From: Streptomyces mangrovi
Lineage (GTDB): Bacteria > Actinomycetota > Actinomycetes > Streptomycetales > Streptomycetaceae
Length of the DNA: 64,000 bases
NCBI RefSeq assembly: GCF_900114215.1
Contig: NZ_FOSG01000001.1
Location: 124,001-188,000, forward strand
Reading direction: 5' to 3'
The notes beneath the pieces are model-generated. The model worked only from the letters and a program-made list of their open reading frames with translations, searched no databases and had not been told where the DNA came from. The position numbers and the translations under genes are program-made. Shown here piece by piece: positions 29,285 to 38,418 of the stretch; within the stretch, counting starts at the first letter, position 1, and every line of letters starts with the position of its first letter.

Positions 29285-29656
29285 ATGATGCTGAAGAAGA
29301 CGCTCGTCGTTTCTTTCGCCGCCGCCATGGCCCTCGCGGGTGGGGCCGCCAGCGCCCACGCCGGTGAGGCCAAGTTCGAGAACAACGCGCAGATCCTGCC
29401 CTGCCCGAACCTGGAGGTCGTCAACCTCCCGATCCTGTCGAGCGACATCAACAACCTCGACTGCTCTCGGAACTCCAAGGAGGAGGTCCAGATCAAGAAG
29501 GTCGTGAAGGTCGAGAAGGAGTCCGACATCCACGTCGCTCCGAAGCAGGAGCAGGCCCAGGGTCAGGGCCAGGGCCAGAAGGCCGAGCAGGGCCAGGGCC
29601 AGAAGCAGGAGGGCGAGAACGAGAACGAGAACATGAACGCCGTCAAGAAGCACTGA
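29285..29656 (+). CDS. Small secreted protein, copy 2, with Gln/Gly/Glu-rich tail
   Basis: The protein is 123 aa. A signal peptide (LKKTLVVSFAAAMALAGG, cleavage near AHA) is followed by the same core as its neighbour: KFENNAQILPC, NLEVVNLPI, DINNLDCS. A charged segment (VQIKKVVKVEKESD) follows, and then a repetitive tail of GQGQGQK and ENENEN units. The core duplication with tail divergence indicates an old tandem duplication. The hydrophobic Cys-framed core with a very hydrophilic tail would suit a surface or assembly protein; this is inference. AAGGAG lies 10 bases before the first of two adjacent ATG codons. Confidence 0.85.
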   Translation: MMLKKTLVVSFAAAMALAGGAASAHAGEAKFENNAQILPCPNLEVVNLPILSSDINNLDCSRNSKEEVQIKKVVKVEKESDIHVAPKQEQAQGQGQGQKAEQGQGQKQEGENENENMNAVKKH

Positions 29657-29691
29657 AGCGCCTGACGCCTCGCGTCGGACCGCCTCGGAAC

Positions 29692-29720
29692 GCCGCCCGC
29701 CGGGCTCACCGGCGGGCGGC
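29692..29720 (+). terminator. Terminator after small secreted protein gene 2
   Basis: A 12-bp perfect stem (29692-29703 with 29709-29720) with a 5-nt loop lies 35 bp after the stop codon. Confidence 0.75.
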
Positions 29721-29810
29721 GCCGCTTTCCCGCCGTAGCCGCGCTCGCCGCCGGCTCGCCGAGGCAGCGGGCCCCGCCGGCCCCGCGGGCTCCCCGGCTC
29801 CGGGCCGGAG

Positions 29811-31583
29811 TCAGATCCAGGTGTCCAGCCACATACGGGACTGCCAGGCGTCCTTGGGGATCTGCACCCCGGTGTAGAGCGGGTGGAAGTAGACGAAGTT
29901 CCACACGATCAGCAGCACGAGCACACCCGCGCCCACCGCGCCCACCGCCCGCCGCCGCTCCGTGCTGCCGGGCGGACCGAGGATCGCCCCGGTCATCATC
30001 GCCAGCGCCAGGCACAGAAACGGCACGAAGACGACCGCGTAGAAGTAGAAGATCGTGCGCTCCTGGTACAGGAACCACGGCAGCCAGCCCGCCGCCACCC
30101 CGCACAGGATCGCGCCCGCGCGCCAGTCGCGCCGCAGCGCCCAGCGGTACAGGCAGTACAGCAGCGCGAAGCAGGCCGCCCACCACAGCAGCGGGGTGCC
30201 CAGGGCGAGCACCTCGCGGGCGCAGCCGCCCTCCGCCGTGCAGCCGTTCTCGCCCCTGTCGGAGGACTCGTAGAAGTACGACACCGGGCGGGCGGTCACC
30301 AGCCAGCTCCAGGGGTGGGACTGGTAGGTGTGCTCGGAGGTCAGCCCCACGTGGAAGCTGTAGACCTCGCTCTCGTAGTGCCACAGGCTGCGCAGCGGGG
30401 CCGGAACCCAGGTCATGTCGAACTGGGGCAGGGGCAGCTTCAGGCCGGTGAAGGGGATGGGCAGCGACTCCGGCGACAGCCCCCGGCGCCCCTCCGCCCA
30501 GGTGCGGAAGTAGCCGTCCCGGCCCGCGAACCAGCCCGCCCACGAGGCCACGTAGACGGCGACCGCGACCGGCACCAGGGAGAGGAAGGCGGGGGCGGCG
30601 TCCCGGCGCAGCATCGACCGGTGGGGGTGCCGGGCCCCGGCGGTGCGCCGGGAGGCGGCGTCCCACAGGACCGTCAGGATCCCGAAGGCGATCAGGACGT
30701 ACAGGCCGCTCCACTTGGTGGCGCAGGCCAGCCCCAGGCAGAGGCCGGCCGCGAGCCGCCAGGGGCGTGCGCCCAGGCCCAGCCGGTCGCCGGCGTCCGC
30801 GTCGGGCCGCCCGTCCGGCGGCAGGGCCGCGGCGAGCCGGGCGCGGGCCCGGTCGCGGTCGATCAGCAGGCAGCCGAAGGCCGCCAGCACGAAGAACATC
30901 AGCACCAGATCGAGCAGCGCGGTGCGGCTCATCACCAGGTGCAGGCCGTCCACGGCCAGCAGGAGCCCCGCCAGGCAGCCCAGGGCGGTGGAGCGCAGCA
31001 GCCGGCGCCCGATGCGGCAGACCATCAGCACCGACAGCGTGCCGAGCACCGCCGTCATGAAGCGCCAGCCGAACGGCGTCAGACCGAACGCCGCCTCGCC
31101 CATGGCGATGATCCACTTGCCCACGGGCGGGTGCACCACGTACGAGGCGGCCTCGCTCAGCGGGGCCGCCGCGGGGTTGCCGAGGATGGTGTCGTTGGCG
31201 CCGTCGGGCCAGGTGCCCTCGTAGCCGAGCCGGTACAGCGCCCAGGCGTCCTTGGCGTAGTAGGTCTCGTCGAATATCACCGCGTGCGGCGAGCCGAGGT
31301 TCCAGAAGCGCAGGAGGCCGGCGAGGAGCGCCACGAGGACCGGGCCGCCCCACGCCGTCCGGCGGCCCAGCAGCCGCGCGTCGTCCCCGTCCAGTCCGAA
31401 CAGTCCCCACACCCGGCCGCGGCCGGGCTCCGGGTACGGCGGCACCAGCCGCTCCCGTGCGCCCGCCCGGGGCGGCGGGGCGTATCCGTAGCGCCGCAGC
31501 CGCCCGCGCCACGTCGGGGTCGGCTCCCCGACGGGCTCCCCGGGCCGGGCCTGAGTCGCGGTGTCACTGGTCACGCGGGCCAT
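29811..31583 (-). CDS. pmt: Polyprenyl-phosphate-mannose:protein mannosyltransferase (Pmt)
   Basis: This GT39 membrane enzyme transfers mannose from polyprenol-phosphate-mannose to Ser/Thr of secreted proteins during export. It is 590 aa with about ten hydrophobic helices. The conserved first outer loop has the acidic catalytic pair in FDETYYAKDAW (about residues 102-112), followed by VVHPPVGKW. In S. coelicolor the orthologue is needed for glycosylation of phage phi-C31 receptor material and of PstS, and its loss sensitises cells to wall antibiotics. It is divergent from rsmI, a conserved Streptomyces arrangement. No strong ribosome-binding site precedes the ATG at 31583, and a GTG three codons later is possible. 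Confidence 0.93.
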   Translation of the reverse strand: MARVTSDTATQARPGEPVGEPTPTWRGRLRRYGYAPPPRAGARERLVPPYPEPGRGRVWGLFGLDGDDARLLGRRTAWGGPVLVALLAGLLRFWNLGSPHAVIFDETYYAKDAWALYRLGYEGTWPDGANDTILGNPAAAPLSEAASYVVHPPVGKWIIAMGEAAFGLTPFGWRFMTAVLGTLSVLMVCRIGRRLLRSTALGCLAGLLLAVDGLHLVMSRTALLDLVLMFFVLAAFGCLLIDRDRARARLAAALPPDGRPDADAGDRLGLGARPWRLAAGLCLGLACATKWSGLYVLIAFGILTVLWDAASRRTAGARHPHRSMLRRDAAPAFLSLVPVAVAVYVASWAGWFAGRDGYFRTWAEGRRGLSPESLPIPFTGLKLPLPQFDMTWVPAPLRSLWHYESEVYSFHVGLTSEHTYQSHPWSWLVTARPVSYFYESSDRGENGCTAEGGCAREVLALGTPLLWWAACFALLYCLYRWALRRDWRAGAILCGVAAGWLPWFLYQERTIFYFYAVVFVPFLCLALAMMTGAILGPPGSTERRRAVGAVGAGVLVLLIVWNFVYFHPLYTGVQIPKDAWQSRMWLDTWI

Positions 31584-31677
31584 CGTAGGGAACGGCCCCG
31601 TCGCGCGGTGCCGCGCACCGGCGGGCGGGAGGTGCCGCACCGGCCCCGGCCCCCGTCGGAGCTGCGAGGATGGCGGG

Positions 31678-32529
31678 GTGAGCGGAACACTCGTACTGGC
31701 AGGCACACCCATCGGCGACACCGCCGACGCACCGCCCCGGCTCGCGGCCGAGCTGGAGGGGGCCGACATCGTCGCCGCCGAGGACACCCGGCGGCTGCGG
31801 CGGCTCACCCAGGCGCTGGGGGTGCGGATCTCCGGCCGGGTGGTGTCGTACTTCGAGGGCAACGAGGCCGCCCGGACCCCGGAGCTGGCCGACGCGCTGT
31901 CGGAGGGTTCCCGGGTGCTGCTGGTCACGGACGCGGGGATGCCGTCGGTGTCCGACCCCGGCTACCGGCTGGTGGCCGCCGCCGTCGAACGCGGGATCAG
32001 GGTCACGGCCGTGCCCGGGCCGTCCGCCGTGCTGACCGCGCTGGCGCTGTCGGGACTGCCGGTGGACCGGTTCTGCTTCGAGGGCTTCCTGCCGCGCAAG
32101 ACGGGAGAACGGCTGGCGCGGCTGCGCGAGGCCGCCGGGGAGCGCCGCACGCTGGTCTACTTCGAGGCCCCGCACCGGCTGGCCGCCGCACTGGCCGCCA
32201 TGGCCCAGGCCTTCGGCGCCGACCGCCGGGCCGCGGTGTGCCGGGAGCTGACCAAGACCTACGAGGAGGTGCGGCGCGGCACACTGGGCGAGCTGGCCGC
32301 CTGGGCGGAGGAGGGCGTGCGGGGCGAGATCACCGTCGTGGTCGAGGGCGCGCCCGCCGAGGCGCCCGGCGCGGTGGACGCGGCCGAGCTGGTGCGCCGG
32401 GTGGCGGTGCGCGAGGCCGCCGGGGAGCGCCGCAAGGAGGCCATCGCGGAGGTGGCGCGCGAGGCGGGGCTGCCCAAGCGGGAGGTCTTCGACGCGGTGG
32501 TCGCGGCGAAGAACGCGGGAACGGTCTGA
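31678..32529 (+). CDS. rsmI: 16S rRNA (cytidine-1402 2'-O)-methyltransferase
   Basis: RsmI methylates the ribose of C1402 in the ribosomal P site. The tetrapyrrole-methylase fold is clear: GTLVLAGTPIGDTADAPPR at the start, AAEDTRRLRRL, VLLVTDAGMPSVSDPGY (about residues 78-94), VPGPSAVLTALALSGLP and the C-terminal KREVFDAVVAAKN helix. The protein is 283 aa. The GTG at 31678 has GAGGA seven bases upstream. It is divergent from pmt. Confidence 0.95.
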   Translation: MSGTLVLAGTPIGDTADAPPRLAAELEGADIVAAEDTRRLRRLTQALGVRISGRVVSYFEGNEAARTPELADALSEGSRVLLVTDAGMPSVSDPGYRLVAAAVERGIRVTAVPGPSAVLTALALSGLPVDRFCFEGFLPRKTGERLARLREAAGERRTLVYFEAPHRLAAALAAMAQAFGADRRAAVCRELTKTYEEVRRGTLGELAAWAEEGVRGEITVVVEGAPAEAPGAVDAAELVRRVAVREAAGERRKEAIAEVAREAGLPKREVFDAVVAAKNAGTV

Positions 32530-32654
32530 GCGGTCCGGACGGCGGGCGGGAGCCCGGCCCGGAAAGGGGCGAGACGGGGACGGACGGGCAGAATCGTGCA
32601 TTTCCGGCCGGGAAGGAGTCCACTGGTAGGAAGGAGAACCGGAAGGAGGATCCC

Positions 32655-32918
32655 ATGGACCCCAGGGAGACGACCACCCACGAGGAGTACTCCTTCGCCT
32701 GCCTGCGCTGCGGCCACGGCTGGGAGCGGTCGTACGGGATACGGCACCACACCGACCGCGACGGACGCCCCTTCGTCACCTACCACGATCCGGCGGACGG
32801 CGGGCGGGTGCCGTCGCCGCTGACGCACCCGGCCTGCCCGAACTGCGACTCGCACGTGGTGCGGATCATGCGGGCGGGGCGGGTGTACGAGGCGGAGCGG
32901 GCCCTGCCGTGGAGGTGA
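32655..32918 (+). CDS. Small zinc-ribbon protein
   Basis: The protein is 87 aa with a CLRC pair (Cys16 and Cys19) and a CPNC pair (Cys61 and Cys64), forming one four-cysteine zinc ribbon split by a 40-residue insert. The body is rich in aromatic and charged residues (WERSYGIRHH). GGAGGA lies four bases before the ATG. The family is conserved as hypothetical in Streptomyces; the role may be nucleic-acid or protein binding, but nothing here proves it. It sits between rsmI and tatD on the same strand. Confidence 0.85.
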   Translation: MDPRETTTHEEYSFACLRCGHGWERSYGIRHHTDRDGRPFVTYHDPADGGRVPSPLTHPACPNCDSHVVRIMRAGRVYEAERALPWR

Positions 32919-32967
32919 CGCCGGGCGGGCGTGGGACGGCCCGGCCGGGCGTCCTAGGATCGCGCCC

Positions 32968-33798
32968 ATGGAGAAGTCCGCGCAGCCCGCGCCGCCGCCC
33001 GTACCGCTGAACGTGCCGGTCGCCGACTCGCACACCCATATCGACATGCAGGACGCCACGGTCGCCCGGACCGTCGCCGCGGCCGCCGCGGTGGGCGTGA
33101 CGACCCTGGTGCAGGTCGGCTGCGACCTGGAGCGGTCCCGCTGGTCGGCGCGGGTGGCCGCCGAGCACGACGCGGTGTGGGCCGCCGTCGCCCTGCACCC
33201 CAACGAGGCGCCGCGGCTGGAGCGGGACGGGGGGCGGAAGGCGCTGGACGCCGCCCTGGAGGAGATCGCCGAGCTGGCCGCGCGGCCGGAGGTGCTGGCC
33301 GTCGGCGAGAGCGGCCTGGACCACTTCCGGACCGGCGAGGAGGGGCGGAAGGCCCAGCGGTACTCCTTCCGCCGCCACATCGAGACCGCCAAGCGGCTGG
33401 GCAAGGCCCTGGTGATCCACGACCGGGACGCCCACGAGGACGTGCTGCGGGTCCTTCGGGAGGAGGGCGCGCCCGAGCGGACGGTCTTCCACTGCTTCTC
33501 CGGCGACGCCGCGATGGCCCGGGTGTGCGCCGCGAACGGCTGGTTCATGTCCTTCGCCGGCAACGTCACCTTCAAGAACGCGCGGCCCCTGCGCGAGGCG
33601 CTGGCCGCCGCCCCGCCGGAGCTGCTGCTGGTGGAGACCGACGCGCCGTTCCTGACCCCGGCCCCGTACCGCGGGCGCCCCAACGCGCCGTACATGATCC
33701 CGTACACGCTGCGTGCGATGGCCGAGGTCAAGGGGCTGGACGAGGACGCGCTCGCGGAGCACGTCGCGGCCAACACGGCCCGCGCGTTCGGCTACTGA
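32968..33798 (+). CDS. tatD: TatD-family metal-dependent DNase
   Basis: The metal-binding residues of the amidohydrolase-fold TatD family are all present: DSHTHID (His22, His24), VGESGLD (Glu), VIHDRDA (His), FHCFSG (His) and ETDAPFLTP (Asp). The protein is 276 aa. TatD enzymes are 3'-5' exonucleases/deoxyribonucleases linked to DNA repair and quality control. The gene commonly precedes rpfB-ksgA-ispE in actinobacteria, as here. Confidence 0.94.
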   Translation: MEKSAQPAPPPVPLNVPVADSHTHIDMQDATVARTVAAAAAVGVTTLVQVGCDLERSRWSARVAAEHDAVWAAVALHPNEAPRLERDGGRKALDAALEEIAELAARPEVLAVGESGLDHFRTGEEGRKAQRYSFRRHIETAKRLGKALVIHDRDAHEDVLRVLREEGAPERTVFHCFSGDAAMARVCAANGWFMSFAGNVTFKNARPLREALAAAPPELLLVETDAPFLTPAPYRGRPNAPYMIPYTLRAMAEVKGLDEDALAEHVAANTARAFGY

Positions 33799-33855
33799 CG
33801 GGCGCGCGGCGGCGGGCGCGCGCGGCACGGCGGCCCGCTTTTCGCAACGACGGGT

Positions 33856-33896
33856 AGTCGTACGACTTGGGAGAGTGACGAATGCTCCGCTAGGGT
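33856..33896 (+). promoter_or_regulatory. Putative rpfB promoter with overlapping palindrome
   Basis: TTGGGA (33867-33872) and TAGGGT (33891-33896) are separated by 18 bp and give a plausible sigma-70-type promoter about 35 bp before the GTG. The perfect 12-bp palindrome AGTCGTACGACT (33856-33867) abuts the -35 box and could be an operator. No regulator is assigned. Confidence 0.45.
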
Positions 33897-33931
33897 CCCG
33901 GCCCGCCACCAGGACCGCTTGGGAGTACGTC

Positions 33932-35509
33932 GTGAGCCATCCGCAGGGGATCCAGCAGTACGAGTACGCGTACCCCTCCGCACCGCCGCCGCACCGGCCG
34001 CATCAGCCGTGGGACTCGTGGGAGTACGGCGGCCAGGGGTACGGCGGCGGGCCGGAGTACGAGCGGGACCCGTACGACACCTACCGGCCCTCGTACGAGT
34101 TCCACGGCGCGCCGTACGGCGTGTACGGGGACCTCGGCGCGTACGGACCGCCCGAGGCGCCCCCGCGCCCGGAGCCCCCTGGGCATCCCGGACACCCCGG
34201 ACACCCCGAACACTCCGGAGCCTTCGGTCCCGCCCTGTGGCTGCCCCGGCAGCCCACCGGCGGCCCCGCGGACACCTATCCGGACATCTCCCCGGGCGTC
34301 CCCCCGCAGGCGCACGGCCCCGCGAACGGCCCCGCGAACGGCCCCGCGCACGGCCCGGCCGGCGGCCGGGCCGCCGCCCGCCGGGCCGCACGGGAGCGGA
34401 AGGCCGCCCAGCGACCCGAGGTCCTGCGCCGCCTGCTGCCGCAGGCACTCGTCGTCGCCTTCCTGGCGGGCGGCACCTGCGCCTTCGTCGTGGACGACAA
34501 GGCCGTCAGCCTGTCGGTGGAGGGCGAGGACGGACCGCGCACCCTCCACACCTTCGCCGACGACGTCTCCGAGCTCCTGGCCGACGAGGGGGTGTCCGTC
34601 GGCGCGCACGACGCCGTCTCCCCCGCCCCCGGCGAGTCCCTCTCCCACGGCGACAGCGTCACCGTCCGCTACGGCCGCCCGCTGACCCTCACCCTCGACG
34701 GCCGCCCCCGGCGGGTGTGGACCACCGCCGCCACCGTGGAGGCGGCGCTGCGCGGGATCGGGGTGCGCCCGGAGGGGGCCCGCACGTCGGTGCCCCGCGA
34801 CCGGCGCATCGGGCGCGACGGCCTGGCGCTGACCGTGTGGACCGAGCGGAGCGTGACCGTCCTGGCCGACGGCCGCGAGCACACCGTCCGCACCAACGCC
34901 GCGACCGTGCGCGGGGCGCTGGCCGACGCGGGCGTCGAACTGCGCGGCGCGGACCGCGCCTCGGTGGACCCGGACTCCGTGCCCCGCGACGGCCAGACCG
35001 TCACCGTGCTGCGCATCACCGAGACCGAGCGGGTGCGCGACGAGCCCGTCCCGTACACCACCGAGCGGCGCGAGGACCCGGCGCTGCCGCGCGGCACCGA
35101 GGTGGTGGAGCAGGCGGGCGCGCCGGGGCTGCGCCGGCTCACCTACGAGGTGCGCACGGTCAACGGGGTGCGGCAGCGGCCCCGCCTCACCGAGGCGGTG
35201 GTGGTGCGCGCGCCCAGGCCGCAGATCGTGCGCGTGGGCACCGCCGAGCCGCCCTCCTCAGTGCGGGGCGCCGACGGTCTGGACTGGGAGGCCCTGGCCC
35301 GCTGCGAGTCCGGCGGCCGCCCGGACGCGGTGGGCCCCGGCGGCCACGGCGGGCTCTACCAGTTCGACACCCGCACCTGGCGCTCCCTGGGCGGGAAGGG
35401 CCGTCCGCAGGACGCTCCGCCGGCCGAGCAGACCTACCGGGCGAAGAAGCTGTACGTGCAGAAGGGCGCGAGTCCCTGGCCGGTGTGCGGCCGTAAACTG
35501 CACCGGTGA
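33932..35509 (+). CDS. rpfB: Resuscitation-promoting factor B (DUF348 x3, G5, Rpf domain)
   Basis: RpfB is a secreted muralytic enzyme that cleaves peptidoglycan and promotes spore germination or regrowth. The protein is 525 aa. An N-terminal Tyr/Pro/Gly-rich cytoplasmic segment (about 1-165, including GHPGHPGHP and [10 protein letters not shown] repeats) leads to a membrane anchor near 167-187. Three DUF348 repeats follow (about 190-360), each with the T-x-x-T-V-x-x-A-L/L-L-A-D-x-G pattern. Then come a G5 domain (about 363-430) and the Rpf domain (about 449-522) with ARCESGG, whose Glu is catalytic, and LYQFDTRTW. The long cytoplasmic segment is unlike mycobacterial RpfB. GGGAG precedes the GTG. 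Its stop overlaps the ksgA start. Confidence 0.94.
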   Translation: MSHPQGIQQYEYAYPSAPPPHRPHQPWDSWEYGGQGYGGGPEYERDPYDTYRPSYEFHGAPYGVYGDLGAYGPPEAPPRPEPPGHPGHPGHPEHSGAFGPALWLPRQPTGGPADTYPDISPGVPPQAHGPANGPANGPAHGPAGGRAAARRAARERKAAQRPEVLRRLLPQALVVAFLAGGTCAFVVDDKAVSLSVEGEDGPRTLHTFADDVSELLADEGVSVGAHDAVSPAPGESLSHGDSVTVRYGRPLTLTLDGRPRRVWTTAATVEAALRGIGVRPEGARTSVPRDRRIGRDGLALTVWTERSVTVLADGREHTVRTNAATVRGALADAGVELRGADRASVDPDSVPRDGQTVTVLRITETERVRDEPVPYTTERREDPALPRGTEVVEQAGAPGLRRLTYEVRTVNGVRQRPRLTEAVVVRAPRPQIVRVGTAEPPSSVRGADGLDWEALARCESGGRPDAVGPGGHGGLYQFDTRTWRSLGGKGRPQDAPPAEQTYRAKKLYVQKGASPWPVCGRKLHR

Positions 35510-36444
35510 GCTCAGCCCCCTCCCCCTCCCCCGACGCCGATACCGGTGCCGACACCGCCGCCGACACCGGCGTCGGCGCCGCTCCCGGCGCCGACGCCCT
35601 CCTCGGCCCCGCCGACGTCCGCGAGCTGGCCGCCGCGCTGGGGGTGCGCCCCACCAAGCAGCGCGGCCAGAACTTCGTCATCGACGCCAACACCGTCCGC
35701 CGGCTCGTGCGGACCGCGCGGGTGACGCCCGAGGACGTGGTGGTCGAGGTCGGCCCGGGGCTGGGGTCGCTGACGCTGGGACTGCTCCAGGAGGCCGCCC
35801 GGGTGACGGCGGTGGAGATCGACGACGTGCTGGCGGCGGCGCTGCCCGCGACCGTCTCCGCCCGGCTGCCCGGCCGGGCCGACCGCTTCGCGCTCGTCCA
35901 CCACGACGCGATGCGTGTCACCGAACTGCCCGGCCCCGAGCCCACCGCGCTGGTCGCCAACCTCCCCTACAACGTCGCCGTACCCGTCCTGCTGCACATG
36001 CTGGCGACGTTCCCGTCGATCGAGCACGGCCTGGTGATGGTCCAGGCCGAAGTCGCCGACCGGCTCGCGGCCGAACCGGGCTCCAAGGTCTACGGGGTGC
36101 CGTCGGTGAAGGCCGCCTGGTACGCCCAGGTGCGGCGGGCCGGGGCCATCGGGCGCAACGTCTTCTGGCCCGCGCCCAACGTGGACTCCGGGCTGGTGTC
36201 GCTGACCCGGCGCGAGCCACCGCGCACCAGTGCCGGCCGGCGGGAGGTCTTCGCCGTGGTGGACGCCGCCTTCGCCCAGCGGCGCAAGACGCTGCGCGCG
36301 GCGCTGGCGGGCTGGGCGGGCTCGGCCGCGGCGGCCGAGGCGGCGCTGACGGCCGCGGGGATCGACCCCCGCGCCCGGGGGGAGTCACTGACGATCGAGG
36401 ACTTCGCGGCCATCGCGGAGCGGAAGGGCACCACCAGCGCATGA
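35506..36444 (+). CDS. ksgA: 16S rRNA adenine (A1518/A1519) dimethyltransferase
   Basis: KsgA dimethylates two adjacent adenines of the 3' 16S rRNA hairpin and serves as a late 30S assembly checkpoint. Motifs: [26 protein letters not shown] (SAM binding), [24 protein letters not shown] (catalytic N-L-P-Y) and [12 protein letters not shown]. The protein is 312 aa with an Asp/Thr/Ala-rich leader of ~35 residues. The GTG overlaps the rpfB stop (GTGA) and its own stop overlaps the ispE ATG (ATGA), so the three genes are translationally coupled. Confidence 0.96.
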   Translation: MSSAPSPSPDADTGADTAADTGVGAAPGADALLGPADVRELAAALGVRPTKQRGQNFVIDANTVRRLVRTARVTPEDVVVEVGPGLGSLTLGLLQEAARVTAVEIDDVLAAALPATVSARLPGRADRFALVHHDAMRVTELPGPEPTALVANLPYNVAVPVLLHMLATFPSIEHGLVMVQAEVADRLAAEPGSKVYGVPSVKAAWYAQVRRAGAIGRNVFWPAPNVDSGLVSLTRREPPRTSAGRREVFAVVDAAFAQRRKTLRAALAGWAGSAAAAEAALTAAGIDPRARGESLTIEDFAAIAERKGTTSA

Positions 36445-37421
36445 GCACCGCACAGACGGCCGGCACGGGCACCCCCCGTACCGCCGCGCCGGTCACCGTA
36501 CGCGTACCCGCCAAGGTCAACGTGCAGCTCGCGGTCGGCGGGCTGCGGCCGGACGGCTTCCACGACCTGGCCAACGTCTTCCTGGCCGTCGGCCTGTACG
36601 ACGAGGTCACCGCCACCGCCACGGCCCCCGGCGAGGGCCCGCGCGTGACCTGTTCCGGGCCGGACACCGACCAGGTGCCGCTGGACCGCACCAATCTGGC
36701 CGTCCGCGCAGCCGACGCGCTCGCCGCGCGGTACGGCATCGTGCCGGACGTCCATCTGCACATCAACAAGGAGATCCCCGTGGCCGGCGGCATGGCCGGC
36801 GGCAGCGCGGACGCGGCGGGCGCGCTGCTGGCCTGCGACGCACTGTGGGGCACGGGCGCCTCGCGCGATGAACTGCTGGAGATCTGCGCGGAGTTGGGCT
36901 CGGACGTGCCCTTCTCCCTGGTCGGCGGCGCGGCGCTGGGCCGGGGCCGGGGCGAGCTGCTGACGCCGCTGGAGGTGGGCGGCGTCTTCCACTGGGTGTT
37001 CGCCGTCGCCCAAGGCGGGCTGTCCACCCCGGCCGTCTACCGCGAGTGCGACCGGCTGCGCGAGGCGCGCGGCGGCGGCGCGGGCGCCGACGCCGTACCC
37101 GCGCCCGAGGCGTCCCCCGAGCTGCTGGCCGCGCTGCGCACCGGGGACGCGGCCGCGCTGGCCGGGCAGCTGTCCAACGACCTCCAGCCCGCGGCCGTCT
37201 CCCTGCTGCCGTCCCTGGACGACACCCTGGCGGTGGGCACGGAGGCGGGCGCGTCGGCCGCCCTGGTCTCCGGCTCCGGCCCGACCTGCGCCTTCCTGGC
37301 CGAGGACGCGGCGGCGGCCTCGGACATCGCCTTCGCCCTGCGCACCTCGGGCGTCTGCCGCACCGCCCACACCGCCACGAGCCCGGCGCCGGGCGCCACG
37401 GTGGTCCGTCCGGCGGGCTGA
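36441..37421 (+). CDS. ispE: 4-(cytidine 5'-diphospho)-2-C-methyl-D-erythritol kinase
   Basis: IspE phosphorylates CDP-methylerythritol in the non-mevalonate (MEP) isoprenoid pathway. It is a GHMP kinase with [21 protein letters not shown] at the start and the ATP loop [17 protein letters not shown] (about residues 114-130). The substrate motif [19 protein letters not shown] and the third motif [11 protein letters not shown] complete it. The protein is 326 aa. It is coupled to ksgA by a 4-nt overlap and has a short 7-bp stem just after the stop (37426-37443). Confidence 0.96.
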   Translation: MSTAQTAGTGTPRTAAPVTVRVPAKVNVQLAVGGLRPDGFHDLANVFLAVGLYDEVTATATAPGEGPRVTCSGPDTDQVPLDRTNLAVRAADALAARYGIVPDVHLHINKEIPVAGGMAGGSADAAGALLACDALWGTGASRDELLEICAELGSDVPFSLVGGAALGRGRGELLTPLEVGGVFHWVFAVAQGGLSTPAVYRECDRLREARGGGAGADAVPAPEASPELLAALRTGDAAALAGQLSNDLQPAAVSLLPSLDDTLAVGTEAGASAALVSGSGPTCAFLAEDAAAASDIAFALRTSGVCRTAHTATSPAPGATVVRPAG

Positions 37422-37586
37422 GGACCGTCGGCGGAGGCCGACGTCGCTACGCGGGTGGTACGACCGGTCCGTGTGCGGGTCTGCCGGATCGTGAGGACGA
37501 TGGTGCGGCCGCTGCGGCCGGGGGCGCGGGACGGAAGATTCCGTTCCGTCGGCGTGGCCGGAGCACTACGGGTCCGCGCGGCCCCC

Positions 37587-38393
37587 TCAGCCGGGCTCCT
37601 CCCCGCCGAGCGCCCGGCGCAGCCCGAGGTTGGAGACCAGCAGCCCGCCGTCGACGGGGAGGGTCAGGCCGGTGATCCAGGACGCGTCGGCCGAGGCGAG
37701 GAAGGCGACGGCCGCGGCGATGTCCTCGGGGCGGCCCACCCGGCCCAGCGGGTACTCCCGGGCCGCGCGCTCCAGCACCTCGTCGCGGCCCTCCCACGCC
37801 CGGGTGGCGACCGTTCCCGGCGCGACCAGGTTGACCCGTACGCCGCGCGGGGCGGCGTGCCCGGCCAGGGTGCGGGTCAGCGAGGCCAGCCCCGCCTTGG
37901 CGGCGCTGTAGGCGTGCCCGCCGAAGTCGCGCTCGCCGTTGACGGAGCCGACGCTGACGACGGCCCCGCGCCGGCCGGGGGCGGCGGCCAGGTGGGGCAG
38001 GGCGGCGCGGACGCAGCGGAACGCGCCGGTGAGGGTGAGGTCCAGGCCGCGCCGCCACTCCTCCTCCGCCAGGTCCTCGAAGAGCGGGGGCTCGGACTGG
38101 ATGCCGTAGGCGTTGTTGACCAGGACGTCCAGGCCGCCGAACCGCTCCACCGCGTGAGCGACGGCCGCCCGTACCGAGGCGTCGTCGCCCACGTCGCAGA
38201 CGGTGTGCCCGGCCTGTCCGCCCGCCCCGGCCACCTCCCGGGCCGTGCGCTCGGCGCTCTCGCCGTCGATGTCGGTGGCCAGCACCCGGGCGCCCTCGGC
38301 GGCCAGCCGCCGGCAGACCGCCGCGCCGATGCCCCGCCCGGCGCCGGTGACCAGTACCGCGTAGCCCCTCAGGCGTTCCTCGAACCGCTGCAT
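37587..38393 (-). CDS. Short-chain dehydrogenase/reductase (classical SDR)
   Basis: The protein is 268 aa with the cofactor motif TGAGRGIG (residues 16-23), DIDG at the end of the second strand favouring NAD(H), NNAYG in place of NNAG, a catalytic Ser in SVGSVNG and YSAAK with Tyr/Lys near residues 160-164. The C-terminal half has the usual PGTVATR and RPEDIAAAVAFLAS. Substrate is unknown. It is followed upstream on the same strand by a beta-lactamase-fold esterase gene 25 bp away, so the two could be co-transcribed. Confidence 0.88.
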   Translation of the reverse strand: MQRFEERLRGYAVLVTGAGRGIGAAVCRRLAAEGARVLATDIDGESAERTAREVAGAGGQAGHTVCDVGDDASVRAAVAHAVERFGGLDVLVNNAYGIQSEPPLFEDLAEEEWRRGLDLTLTGAFRCVRAALPHLAAAPGRRGAVVSVGSVNGERDFGGHAYSAAKAGLASLTRTLAGHAAPRGVRVNLVAPGTVATRAWEGRDEVLERAAREYPLGRVGRPEDIAAAVAFLASADASWITGLTLPVDGGLLVSNLGLRRALGGEEPG

Positions 38394-38418
38394 CGGGCCA
38401 GCGTAGGCGCCGGGCCGG

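Noticed and set aside
29883..32918. 1011-codon plus-strand frame running through pmt and rsmI into the zinc-ribbon gene
   Set aside because: It is antisense to pmt and out of frame with rsmI; only its 3' end is real, as the zinc-ribbon gene starting at 32655.
33799..33931. c-di-AMP (ydaO-type) riboswitch before rpfB
   Set aside because: Streptomyces rpfA carries one, but this leader is only about 130 bp and lacks the conserved ydaO elements.
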